Positions 35,760-43,977 of a DNA stretch of 64,000 bases are shown in pieces. A program made the position numbers and the translations under genes. The stretch comes from Gammaproteobacteria bacterium (lineage in GTDB: Bacteria; Pseudomonadota; Gammaproteobacteria; Competibacterales; Competibacteraceae), in the NCBI GenBank assembly GCA_024234995.1, contig JACKNF010000002.1:62001-126000 (forward strand), in the 5' to 3' direction. Each line of letters opens with the position of its first letter. Within the stretch, counting starts at the first letter, position 1. The notes under the pieces were generated by a model. That model was given only the letters and a program-made list of their open reading frames with translations, was not told the origin of the DNA and ran no database searches.

Positions 35760-37131
35760 ATTGTTCCCGGTACTTGCGCACGACCGTCAGGGCAATGATG
35801 TTGAGAATCAGAGTCACGATAAAGAGCACCAATCCCAGAGCAAACGCCGCCAGAGTCTTGGCGCTGTCAAATTCCTGATCGCCGGTAAGCAGGGTGACAA
35901 TTTGCACGGTAACGGTGGTGACGGCCTGCAAGGGGTTTGCGGTCAGATTAGCGGACAGACCTGCAGCCATGACCACAATCATCGTCTCACCGATAGCGCG
36001 CGAGACTGCTAGAAGGATGCTGCCAACAATACCGGGTAGAGCGGCTGGCAGCAGCACGCGCTTGATGGTTTCTGATTTGGTCGCGCCTAGCGCATAGGAG
36101 CCGTCCCGCATCGATTGCGGGACGGCATTGATGACATCGTCAGATAGTGAAGAGACGAAGGGGATAATCATAATGCCCATCACCAGTCCAGCAGCCAGCG
36201 CGCTTTCCGAGGCGACATGCACGCCCATCGCTGTACCCAAATTGCGGATTAGTGGAGCAACGGTCAGCGCCGCGAAAAAACCGTAGACCACCGTGGGAAT
36301 TCCCGCCAGCACTTCCAGGGCGGGTTTGGCGGTGGCGCGGAATTTCGGGCTGGCGTATTCAGACAAGTACAGCGCCGACATGAGACCAATCGGCACGGCA
36401 ACCAGCATGGCGATACCCGAAATCAACAGAGTGCCGGTAAATAGCGGCACCATGCCGAATGCGCCGGAGGAACCGGTCTGATCAGCGCGAATCGCCGTTT
36501 GCGGACTCCATTGCAACCCAAACAGAAATTCGGAGACCGGAATCTTGTGGAAGAACCGGATCGATTCAAACAATACCGACAAGACGATACCAATCGTGGT
36601 GAAGATGGCGATCGTCGAACTAGCGATGAGTAGCGCATTGACCACGTGCTCGACCCGGTTACGGGCGCGCAGTTGGGGTGAAATGGTACGCCAGCCATAG
36701 GTGATTCCCGCCAGCGCCAGCGCTATGACGATTACCCAGAGTGCCGCATTGCCGGTCGTTTGCAGGTGGCGGTAATGATCAGCCGCCGCTAGGATGGCCG
36801 CGTCTGGACTACTGGAAACGATATTACCGCTGACCAGATTCTTGATGTCATTGATCACCAGATTCAGCCGGCCCGGCGGTAACTGCTGCAATTCCGGTGG
36901 CAGGCTGGCCACCACCAGTTCAATGATGACGCCCGGTTGCAACGTGGCCCAGACGGTAAACACGATCAGCGCTGGCAATCCGCACCACAGCGCAGTGTAG
37001 GAACCGTAAAAACTTGGCAGAGAGTGCAGGTTACGGATATGGCTTCCCGCTACAGCAAAAGCGCGTTTCCGGCCCAGGTAGTAGCTGCTGAGGCTCAATA
37101 GTGCAACAGTCACGAACAAATAGAACAGCAT
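35752..37131 (-). CDS. pstC: Phosphate ABC transporter permease PstC
   Basis: 459-residue long-form permease. Membrane core from about residue 150, ATPase-contact loop SYALGATKSETIKRV, and a preceding periplasmic region. The ATG at 37129-37131 (MLFYLFV, start of the first helix) is chosen over an upstream in-frame start. Forms the channel with PstA; overlaps pstA by 8 bases. Confidence 0.95.
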   Translation of the reverse strand: MLFYLFVTVALLSLSSYYLGRKRAFAVAGSHIRNLHSLPSFYGSYTALWCGLPALIVFTVWATLQPGVIIELVVASLPPELQQLPPGRLNLVINDIKNLVSGNIVSSSPDAAILAAADHYRHLQTTGNAALWVIVIALALAGITYGWRTISPQLRARNRVEHVVNALLIASSTIAIFTTIGIVLSVLFESIRFFHKIPVSEFLFGLQWSPQTAIRADQTGSSGAFGMVPLFTGTLLISGIAMLVAVPIGLMSALYLSEYASPKFRATAKPALEVLAGIPTVVYGFFAALTVAPLIRNLGTAMGVHVASESALAAGLVMGIMIIPFVSSLSDDVINAVPQSMRDGSYALGATKSETIKRVLLPAALPGIVGSILLAVSRAIGETMIVVMAAGLSANLTANPLQAVTTVTVQIVTLLTGDQEFDSAKTLAAFALGLVLFIVTLILNIIALTVVRKYREQYE

Positions 37132-37212
37132 GGTGTGGTCACCAGGATGCGAAAATGCCACCCGTAGCGATAGGACGCTCGGGTGGGGTGTTAGGTAGAT
37201 TCCGTTACTGAA

Positions 37213-38244
37213 TTACAGCGGCTTAAGATTTTTTGCATCCATCACGACTTGCTTGCGCTGCCCGGCAGGTAACGGGATCAGGCCCTTTTGGGCTAAATAG
37301 CCTTCATCACCCAACGCCTTGTCGCTGGTGTACTCAGCAATGAATTCGGCGATACCAGGGATGACGCCGATATGCGCCTTCTTAATATACATAAATAATG
37401 GCCGCGAAACCGGGTACTTGCCATTGGCAATGTCCTCAAAATCAGGTGCAACGCCGCCGATAGTTTCGCCTTGAATCTTATCGAGATTCTCTTCCAGGAA
37501 ACTGTAACCGAAGATACCCAGTGCATTGGGGTTGGCGACCAGTTTGTTGACGATCAGGTTATCGTTCTCGCCAGCTTCGATATAAGCGCCGTCTTCGCGG
37601 ATCGTCTGACAGATTGCTTTAGCCTCTTTCTTATCCAGCCCCTTGATCGCTGGGAACTCCTCGCAACCTGCATCCATGACCAGTTCAACGAAAGCATCGC
37701 GGGTGCCGGAGGTCGGCGGCGGTCCTAGTACTTCGATTTTCTTCGCGGGCAAGTCAGGGTTAACTTCTTTCCAGGTCTTAAACGGATTGGCAACCAGCGT
37801 GCCGGTGCCGGGTTCTGGAATTTGCTTGGCCAATCCCAGCCACAGGTCTTTGACAGTCAATGGCATTGGCGCATTTTTCTTAGAGGAGGCGACCACGATG
37901 CCATCAAAACCGATCTTAATCTCGACGATTTCTTTGACGCCATTTTTGGCGCAGGTTTCGATTTCAGATTGCTTAATCGCACGTGATGCGTTGGAAACGT
38001 CAGGGTATTCGACGCCTACGCCGCCACAGAACAATTTAAAGCCGCCGCCAGTGCCAGTGGATTCAACTTTTGGTGTCTTGAAATTTTTATTGGCCTTACC
38101 GAACTGTTCAGCCACGGCTGTTGTGAAAGGATAGACAGTCGAGGAGCCAACGATGTTGATATAGTCACGGGCAGACTGGGCGTGGACTGCGCCAGCCAGA
38201 GTGAAAGTGGCCGCGATGGCGAGGGCGAGCTTATGTTTGATCAT
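37213..38244 (-). CDS. pstS: Periplasmic phosphate-binding protein
   Basis: 343 residues with a signal peptide (MIKHKLALAIAATFTLAGAVHA before QSARDY). Phosphate-binding signature NIVGSSTVYPFTTAVAEQF at the mature N-terminus, ESTGTGGGFK, and GPPPTSGTRDAF. The ATG at 38244 is preceded by GGAG; an upstream frame is judged untranslated. First gene of the pst operon, preceded by a Pho box, so strongly induced in phosphate shortage. The long PstS type is usual in pseudomonads and relatives. Confidence 0.96.
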   Translation of the reverse strand: MIKHKLALAIAATFTLAGAVHAQSARDYINIVGSSTVYPFTTAVAEQFGKANKNFKTPKVESTGTGGGFKLFCGGVGVEYPDVSNASRAIKQSEIETCAKNGVKEIVEIKIGFDGIVVASSKKNAPMPLTVKDLWLGLAKQIPEPGTGTLVANPFKTWKEVNPDLPAKKIEVLGPPPTSGTRDAFVELVMDAGCEEFPAIKGLDKKEAKAICQTIREDGAYIEAGENDNLIVNKLVANPNALGIFGYSFLEENLDKIQGETIGGVAPDFEDIANGKYPVSRPLFMYIKKAHIGVIPGIAEFIAEYTSDKALGDEGYLAQKGLIPLPAGQRKQVVMDAKNLKPL

Positions 38245-38344
38245 AAAATCTCCGGGAAGCGATAAATTTTGAGAAATAGAAAAACCTTTATCCCTGAAGG
38301 TTGAGGTAAAAACTATAAGCATGAATTACTACGGCTTAGCGGCC

Positions 38345-38378
38345 TTTATATGTCATTTATATTGCAGTTTTATGGCGG
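38345..38378 (-). promoter_or_regulatory. Pho box with three half-sites and -10 for pstS
   Basis: On the minus strand three 7-mers with 4-base spacers follow an 11-base period: CCGCCAT (38372-38378), CTGCAAT (38361-38367) and ATGACAT (38350-38356). They resemble the PhoB half-site CTGTCAT. Ten bases after the second half-site is TATAAA (38345-38350), placed as the -10 of a PhoB-activated promoter. Confidence 0.75.
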
Positions 38379-38412
38379 TGAATATGGCTGAATATGTCAT
38401 GAGGAGGAGAAA

Positions 38413-39279
38413 TTGGAGGGTAAAGAGTGTCGCAATAACGGTAAAGTGGTGTTGATAACCGGGTGCTCTTCAGGGATTGGCCATTGTGTTGCTCAAGGTC
38501 TGAAGGTGCGCGGCTGGCGAGTGTTTGCCACAGCACGCCGGCCTGCAGATGTGGAGCGCCTGCAAGCTGATGGACTGGAAAGCTTATGCTTAGATGTGTG
38601 CGATTCAGTGTCGATTCAATCCTCTGTGAAGGCGGTATTGGATCGAACAAACGGACGGCTGGATGCATTGTTCAGTAATGCAGGCTACGGACAACCCGGT
38701 GCAGTGGAGGATATAAGCCGGGAAGCGTTGCGAGAACAGTTCGAAACCAATCTGTTCGGTGCTCTGGAATTGACCAACCAAGTGATTCCCGCCATGCGTC
38801 GGCAAGGTGCGGGGCGGATTGTGTACAACAGCTCGGTACTGGGTCTGGTGGCGTTTCCCTACCGTGGTGCCTACGTCGCTAGTAAGTTTGCGATGGAGGG
38901 ACTGGCAGATACATTGCGCCTGGAACTTGCGGGTACCGGCATCCATATCTGCCTAATCGAGCCAGGGCCGATTATGAGCCGGTTCCGGGCGCATGCTTAC
39001 GCTGCCTACCAGCGTCATGTCTGCGCTGAAAACAGCCCCCATCAGGAGAGATATGCTGCAATGGAGGCCCGGTTGCTCAAGGAAGGCCCTGCAGCTCCCT
39101 TTACCTTGCCGCCGGCGGCGGTGTTAAAGCGAGTGATTCATGCGTTAGAAAATCCCCGGCCACGCGCCCGCTACCCGGTGACTGTACCGGCTTATCTGTT
39201 TGCCATCTTGCGGCGATGGCTGCCCACTCCCATGCTGGATGGAATCCTGCGGCGGTCCGGCGGGGGAGGGCGGCGCTAG
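38413..39279 (+). CDS. Short-chain dehydrogenase/reductase
   Basis: 288 residues, classical SDR. Cofactor motif TGCSSGIGHCVA, the FATARR turn suggesting NADP, NAGYG, and the active site with Ser in YNSSVLG and YVASK. Starts at TTG; a strong ribosome site (AGGAGG, 38402-38407) supports it. Divergent from pstS, so the Pho box lies within its upstream region too. Substrate unknown. Confidence 0.9.
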   Translation: MEGKECRNNGKVVLITGCSSGIGHCVAQGLKVRGWRVFATARRPADVERLQADGLESLCLDVCDSVSIQSSVKAVLDRTNGRLDALFSNAGYGQPGAVEDISREALREQFETNLFGALELTNQVIPAMRRQGAGRIVYNSSVLGLVAFPYRGAYVASKFAMEGLADTLRLELAGTGIHICLIEPGPIMSRFRAHAYAAYQRHVCAENSPHQERYAAMEARLLKEGPAAPFTLPPAAVLKRVIHALENPRPRARYPVTVPAYLFAILRRWLPTPMLDGILRRSGGGGRR

Positions 39280-39316
39280 GGTGTGGACACTCAACGGCAA
39301 TGATTCTGTTACCGGT

Positions 39317-39373
39317 CTGCTAGCAGCCGTGAATATTGCTCAATGCCTGGTCAAGCACACGGGCTGCTAGCAG
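39317..39373. terminator. Inverted repeat between convergent SDR and PFK genes
   Basis: CTGCTAGCAGCC (39317-39328) and GGCTGCTAGCAG (39362-39373) form a 12-base stem with a 33-base spacer. Each arm includes the 10-base palindrome CTGCTAGCAG. T-rich sequence follows on the plus strand (TGTTTGTTGTTTGG). Probably a bidirectional terminator, possibly a pair of protein sites. Confidence 0.5.
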
Positions 39374-39394
39374 ATCGAACTGTTTGTTGTTTGG

Positions 39395-41620
39395 TTAGCG
39401 CCTTGCGTCTGGATGCGACGACATGGCCTGGACGACCGGGCGCAGCTCCAGCCACCATTGTTCCAGCGGCCGCCGGTTAGCAGCATCAACCATATCCGGC
39501 ATCTGCTTGATTGGGAACGTGGCCAATCTGCCTTCGGTCAAACCGATAAACGCACCTGTCGCTGAACCGCGCTCCATTTCCTCACTGAGAAAGCCGATAC
39601 CATAGGCTGCCAATCGCGTGGCGAGAATCCGGTCAAACGGAGAGGGGTTGCCACCCTGTTGGATATGGCCCAGCACCGCTTGGCGCACATCGAACAGATG
39701 ATTGCCTTCCTCTTCAAACAATCGGGCCAGAAAATCAGTCGTGTATTGCGAGTTGGCGTATTCATTACGGATCGTCAGATAGAAGCGCCGCCCGCCACGG
39801 AAGCTGGCAATCATCTGCTCCACATCGGCCTGTAAATCCTTGAGGGTGATGCCTTCCTCGGGCAGATAAATACGCTCGGCGCCCGCCGCCAAACCGCTCA
39901 TCATGGCCAAATAGCCGCAATGCCGGCCCATCACCTCAACCACAAAGCAGCGCCGCGCTGCCATCGCCGATTGTTTGATGCGGTCGAGCGCTTCGACGAT
40001 GACATTGAGCGCGGTGTCAGCACCGATACTCAAATCCGATCCAGGCAGGTTGTTATCGATGGTGGCTGGCAAGCAAACCATCGGGATCTTGAAGGCGGGA
40101 TAGCGTTCCCGCTCGCTATCCAGCCGGTGTAATGCTTGATAGGCTTTCCAGCCACCGATAACTAGCAAAGCGTCGATGCCGTGCGTTTCCAGCGAACGGG
40201 CCACGGTGTAGAGCTGTTCGGTCGTTGGAACTTGCCGGCTGGCGCCCAGCTCGGCACCGCCCAGCGCAGTCCAGCCTTCGACATCGCCCCAAGTGAGCTC
40301 TTCGATCCGGCCATCGACCAATCCGGCGAAGCTGCCGCGCACCCCCAGCATCATATGCCCGCGATCGCGGCCTAGGCGCACGGCAGCGCGGGCCGCCGTA
40401 TTCATGCCTGGCGCCAGTCCACCGCCATGTAGCACAGCGATTCGGCGCGGACGGACAGAGGGCGTTACACTGGGCAACGCCTCAGCCATCGCCCTGAAGG
40501 TTTTAGTCATCTCGGTAAAGCTGCTGCCGCGCAGTTCCGTGGCCTTGGCGTAATCCTTTTTGGCAATGGTCCGGGCTACTTCCCGGGTCTGCTCGACACA
40601 TTGCATTAAGGGTAACCGCCGGACCCGGTTATAGCGGACGCCGATCAGTTGCGGCTCGCTGTCTGGCGTGGCCGCTAGCAGCTCCTGGACAGCGGCATGG
40701 CCGACCAGGGTGCTCATCCAGCGGTCATAGGCGCTGGGCGTGCCGCCGCGCTGGACGTGACCAAGAATGGTTACGCGCGTGTCTTCACCCAGCCGTTCTT
40801 CCAGAACCTGACGGACATAGTCGCCGTTGATGGGGTTGCCGGCCCGATCGGTCGCCCCTTCGGCTACCACGACAATACTGTCGCGGCGGCCCGCCGCCCG
40901 GCCATGACGTAACAACGCGCACATACGGTCTTCCCAGCCTTCCGCCGGGGGATATTCGGGGATCAGAACGTAGTCGGTGCCACCGGCGATGGCACTGGTC
41001 AGTGCCAGGTAGCCACAGTGCCGGCCCATGACTTCGACCACAAAACTGCGCTGGTGGCTGGCTGCCGTGCTGGTCAGGGCATCGATGGCTTCGATGATCC
41101 GGTGCAGGGCGGAATCAGCACCGATCGTCATATCGGTACCAACCATGTCGTTATCGATGGAACCTACGAGACCCACGATCATCAATGCCGGGTGAGCCTG
41201 GGCGGTCGCTTCATCGATCTCCCCGGCTTGAACCAGTTCCGTTAGCAGTTCCGGCCATTCCTGACGAAACAAATTGGCGCCGGTCAGGCTGCCGTCGCCA
41301 CCGATGATCACTAACCGGTCGATGCCGCGCTGGAGCAGATTGCGAGCGGCGCGCCGGCGCCCGTCCCGCTCGCGGAACGCCGGGCAGCGGGCTGTGCCGA
41401 TAACGGTGCCGCCCCGGTGCAGAACGCTGCCCATATCGTCCCAAGACAAGGGGCGCACACGGTCACCACCATCGACCATGCCCTGATAGCCTTCATAAAT
41501 GGCGTGGACGGTAGCGCCCTCCTGGAGTGCGGTGCGGACAACGGCGCGGACGGCAGCGTTCATGCCTTGGGCGTCGCCGCCGCTGGTTAGAACGCCAATG
41601 CTGATGGGATGGTCGGTCAT
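39395..41620 (-). CDS. Tandem-domain 6-phosphofructokinase, eukaryote type
   Basis: 741 residues made of two phosphofructokinase domains. The N-terminal half has the catalytic signatures LTSGGDAQGMNAAVRA (11-26), GGDGS (107-111), GLVGSIDND (150-158) and VEVMGRHCGYLA, plus VTILGHVQRGGTPSA; the wording is that of animal and fungal PFK, not of ordinary 320-residue bacterial PfkA. The C-terminal half (from about 393) keeps the fold (GGGLAPGMN, PATIDNN) but has IGGWKAY in place of GGDGS, so it is probably regulatory. Phosphorylates fructose 6-phosphate, presumably with ATP. Single gene, convergent with the SDR. Confidence 0.93.
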   Translation of the reverse strand: MTDHPISIGVLTSGGDAQGMNAAVRAVVRTALQEGATVHAIYEGYQGMVDGGDRVRPLSWDDMGSVLHRGGTVIGTARCPAFRERDGRRRAARNLLQRGIDRLVIIGGDGSLTGANLFRQEWPELLTELVQAGEIDEATAQAHPALMIVGLVGSIDNDMVGTDMTIGADSALHRIIEAIDALTSTAASHQRSFVVEVMGRHCGYLALTSAIAGGTDYVLIPEYPPAEGWEDRMCALLRHGRAAGRRDSIVVVAEGATDRAGNPINGDYVRQVLEERLGEDTRVTILGHVQRGGTPSAYDRWMSTLVGHAAVQELLAATPDSEPQLIGVRYNRVRRLPLMQCVEQTREVARTIAKKDYAKATELRGSSFTEMTKTFRAMAEALPSVTPSVRPRRIAVLHGGGLAPGMNTAARAAVRLGRDRGHMMLGVRGSFAGLVDGRIEELTWGDVEGWTALGGAELGASRQVPTTEQLYTVARSLETHGIDALLVIGGWKAYQALHRLDSERERYPAFKIPMVCLPATIDNNLPGSDLSIGADTALNVIVEALDRIKQSAMAARRCFVVEVMGRHCGYLAMMSGLAAGAERIYLPEEGITLKDLQADVEQMIASFRGGRRFYLTIRNEYANSQYTTDFLARLFEEEGNHLFDVRQAVLGHIQQGGNPSPFDRILATRLAAYGIGFLSEEMERGSATGAFIGLTEGRLATFPIKQMPDMVDAANRRPLEQWWLELRPVVQAMSSHPDARR

Positions 41621-41970
41621 GGATCAGGGTTTCCCTTAGCTGCTCATATGGATGGAGATAAGCTTAGCAGCACTTTTTAACCAGTCGATTGCAGCAATTA
41701 AGGGCCTGTTGTTAGTGCTTCACGCAGGGTAACCGTTCATTCTCCTCCCCCGCTTGCGGGGGAGAGGCGAGGGGTGAGGACAGCGGTTTCAAGGAATGAC
41801 CCCCTCACCCTCAGCCCCTTGCCAAGGAGCAAGGGGTTGAATGATTACTACACAGGATGGCAGGGCCGGTCAGCGAAACAGAATCTGCCACTGCAGGGAC
41901 ATACTCAATGGCAGATTGCGTTCGGGTATCAGGATGAATAAACGTTAGCTTACTATCACGTTAGCTAGGG
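41621..41970. other. Intergenic region, 350 bases
   Basis: Holds copy B of the short inverted-repeat element (41729-41848). Outside it I see no gene, RNA gene or clear promoter. The part from about 41640 to 41700 should contain the promoter of the phosphofructokinase gene. Confidence 0.6.
41729..41848. repeat. Copy B of a short element with 11-base terminal inverted repeats
   Basis: Bounded by GTAACCGTTCA (41729-41739) and TGAATGATTAC (41838-41848). Internal perfect hairpins: CTCCCCCGC-TT-GCGGGGGAG (41745-41764) and CCCCTTGC/GCAAGGGG (41815-41836); GGGTGAGG and CCTCACCC lie further out. 120 bases, no open reading frame. Same ends as copy A at 30098-30210. Confidence 0.65.
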
Positions 41971-43146
41971 CTAGTGGCCTTTGCTTTTCCTTAATTGTTC
42001 AAGCTCTTGAGCAGTATCAATCATGATTCGTTTGAATTCCTCGATCATTTTAGCGAGGGTCCCAATTTCATCATTAGAGTTCACTTCTACTGTAGCAGAA
42101 AAATCACCCCCCACTACACGGGTTGTAGCATTGACTACTTTATCGAGTGGCCATATTATGACATAACTTACCATTAATATCATAATTATGCTAATAATAA
42201 AGGCTCCACCAAGGGTTATAAACAACATGTTGAGACTGGCTTTTTTATAAGCCTGATCAATGATGGTAAAATCATCTATTGTTATTACAGAGCCGACCTT
42301 TTTTCCGCTGGCATCGTATAAAGAAAATCCACCGCTAATGTAGTTTTTACCATCAAGATCGAAGTGATTGAGTAACTTTCCTTCATCTGTCACAGAAGCT
42401 AGATCAATTGGACTAAAAGCGTGATCTTTGAAAGTTGATGAATTTGGCAAAGTCGTATCGATAACGACATACTCTGCAAGGTCGTTATAGTTATTTTCTA
42501 ACCCTTTTGTCTTTCTGACTGAGGCCCAATCTTTCGCGTCAATGAACTGTTTATTAACTACTACGGCATAATCCATACCTGTTTGATCTTTCATAATTTC
42601 AATAAGATGATCAATTTCTTCGCCGAATTCCACGTAGCCGATCAAGCTTCCTTCTTTAAGATAAGGCGTCACCACCCGCAAGGCAAAAGCTGTTTTCCCA
42701 AGTTCTAGTCCTGTTCCCCAAGAGCCTGTTTTCTTTGATTGATTGAACGTGATTCGAGTTAATGGGTCATCGTATTTATTTTCGTCATGTAATCGAGAAA
42801 ATACGGTACCGTTTGTCCGATGGAAATAGAAATGGGTAATTCCTAATTTTTTATTGTTTAAAAAAAGCTCTTGCCCATATTGATAGAGTTTATTTCTGTC
42901 ATTTTTTAAGAATACCTCTTTATAATCTTCATTAGTTATAAAACTAGTGAGAGCAGCTTTTAGCATTTTCACATCATTTTTTTCAAGGTTGTAAAAAGTT
43001 TGCTTGGCGGATTGAACCCGGCCGATAGCGCTCTTCTCTACCGCAGATCGTTTGCTTTGAATAGAAATTGTATAGAAGATGGTGGCTAATATGATGACGC
43101 CAAGCACAATGATAGGTAATAGCTTGTATCTAATACTGAGTTTCAT
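41971..43146 (-). CDS. Cache-domain membrane sensor with HAMP but no output domain
   Basis: 391 residues: membrane helix near 10-28, a periplasmic double-Cache-like ligand domain (with HFYFHRTNGTVFSRLH near 115-130), second helix near 305-330, then HAMP (WPLDKVVNATTRVVGGDFSA) and a short coiled-coil tail that ends soon after. There is no methyl-accepting, kinase, GGDEF or other output domain, so signalling must go through a partner. Base composition is much richer in A/T than its neighbours, suggesting transfer. It overlaps the following reading frame by 4 bases (ATGA) with the gene at 43143-43676 and is coupled to it. Confidence 0.82.
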   Translation of the reverse strand: MKLSIRYKLLPIIVLGVIILATIFYTISIQSKRSAVEKSAIGRVQSAKQTFYNLEKNDVKMLKAALTSFITNEDYKEVFLKNDRNKLYQYGQELFLNNKKLGITHFYFHRTNGTVFSRLHDENKYDDPLTRITFNQSKKTGSWGTGLELGKTAFALRVVTPYLKEGSLIGYVEFGEEIDHLIEIMKDQTGMDYAVVVNKQFIDAKDWASVRKTKGLENNYNDLAEYVVIDTTLPNSSTFKDHAFSPIDLASVTDEGKLLNHFDLDGKNYISGGFSLYDASGKKVGSVITIDDFTIIDQAYKKASLNMLFITLGGAFIISIIMILMVSYVIIWPLDKVVNATTRVVGGDFSATVEVNSNDEIGTLAKMIEEFKRIMIDTAQELEQLRKSKGH

Positions 43147-43676
43147 TGTAGTTTCTCTCCTAATACTTCGTTAGCGGCTTGTATAAGCTTTTCGATCTTA
43201 TTTGGATCATCTGGTGTGTTTTCCGTGATATTCATTAATATCCCAGCTTTTAATCCAATGCGTCCTCGAATTGTTGATCTATCTAACTTCTTTTTATCGA
43301 TAATCATATTGATTTGATTAGATAGTTGGAGTAAACGTCCTGTAGGTTCAGTAGATAGGGTTATCGTATCTGATTTACCTGATTCTATTTGCTTAAGCAG
43401 TGAATCGATGCTTGGAGCGTAGGGATTTGGTTCTTCACTTTCAGTAAGTTGAGCGGGCACAAACACAATGTCTTTGATAGGTTGGGTCAAGAAGTTGTTG
43501 ACCTGGGTTTGGTTGGATACTTTTTGTACAATAATATCAAAAACCTGACCATCTTTGACAACAATCCATACACAGTTGATAGCGTCTTTTTCTCGGATAT
43601 AGACATATACCCGGCCTGTCTTTTTCTGATCGCGCACTAAGGACAAGTTTTCATGTAGCTTTTTTAGCGCCAACAT
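43143..43676 (-). CDS. Hypothetical protein, partner of the Cache-HAMP sensor
   Basis: About 177 residues, no signal peptide or membrane helix seen, no domain recognised. N-terminal half is predicted alpha/beta (VYVYIREKDAINCVWIVVKDG), C-terminal half helical and Lys-rich. The ATG at 43676 follows AAGG at good spacing; an ATG at 43691 is upstream. Its stop overlaps the sensor start (ATGA), so it is the first gene of a two-gene unit. A cytoplasmic partner of the sensor is my inference. A/T-rich like the sensor gene. Confidence 0.7.
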   Translation of the reverse strand: MLALKKLHENLSLVRDQKKTGRVYVYIREKDAINCVWIVVKDGQVFDIIVQKVSNQTQVNNFLTQPIKDIVFVPAQLTESEEPNPYAPSIDSLLKQIESGKSDTITLSTEPTGRLLQLSNQINMIIDKKKLDRSTIRGRIGLKAGILMNITENTPDDPNKIEKLIQAANEVLGEKLQ

Positions 43677-43977
43677 AATTTTACCCTTCATTAAACATGT
43701 TGCAAAAATACGCGGGCTGCGTGGTTGAAGTGATATGAGGTGCTGTTCTTGTTTTTTAGGAGTTACATATAGGAATTACACAATTGAAAATTAACGTGCT
43801 GACTTATGAATGAGCCTTATCACATGTTGCGTGGATATGATTCAATAAAATCAACTTATTATAATTCAATAGCATAATTCCTGAATTATAGAAAAAAAGC
43901 AGCCTTGAAAGAATCGCCTTGTATATTGTGATAACTGTAATACGACATTTGGCTTTATCAAGGATCAGGTTTAAAAA
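43677..43977. other. AT-rich intergenic region, 301 bases
   Basis: No gene seen. It must hold the promoter of the leftward sensor pair. The palindrome ATAATTC-CT-GAATTAT (43874-43889) is the only clear structure; it might be an operator. The OadA-like gene ends at the right border. Confidence 0.4.
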
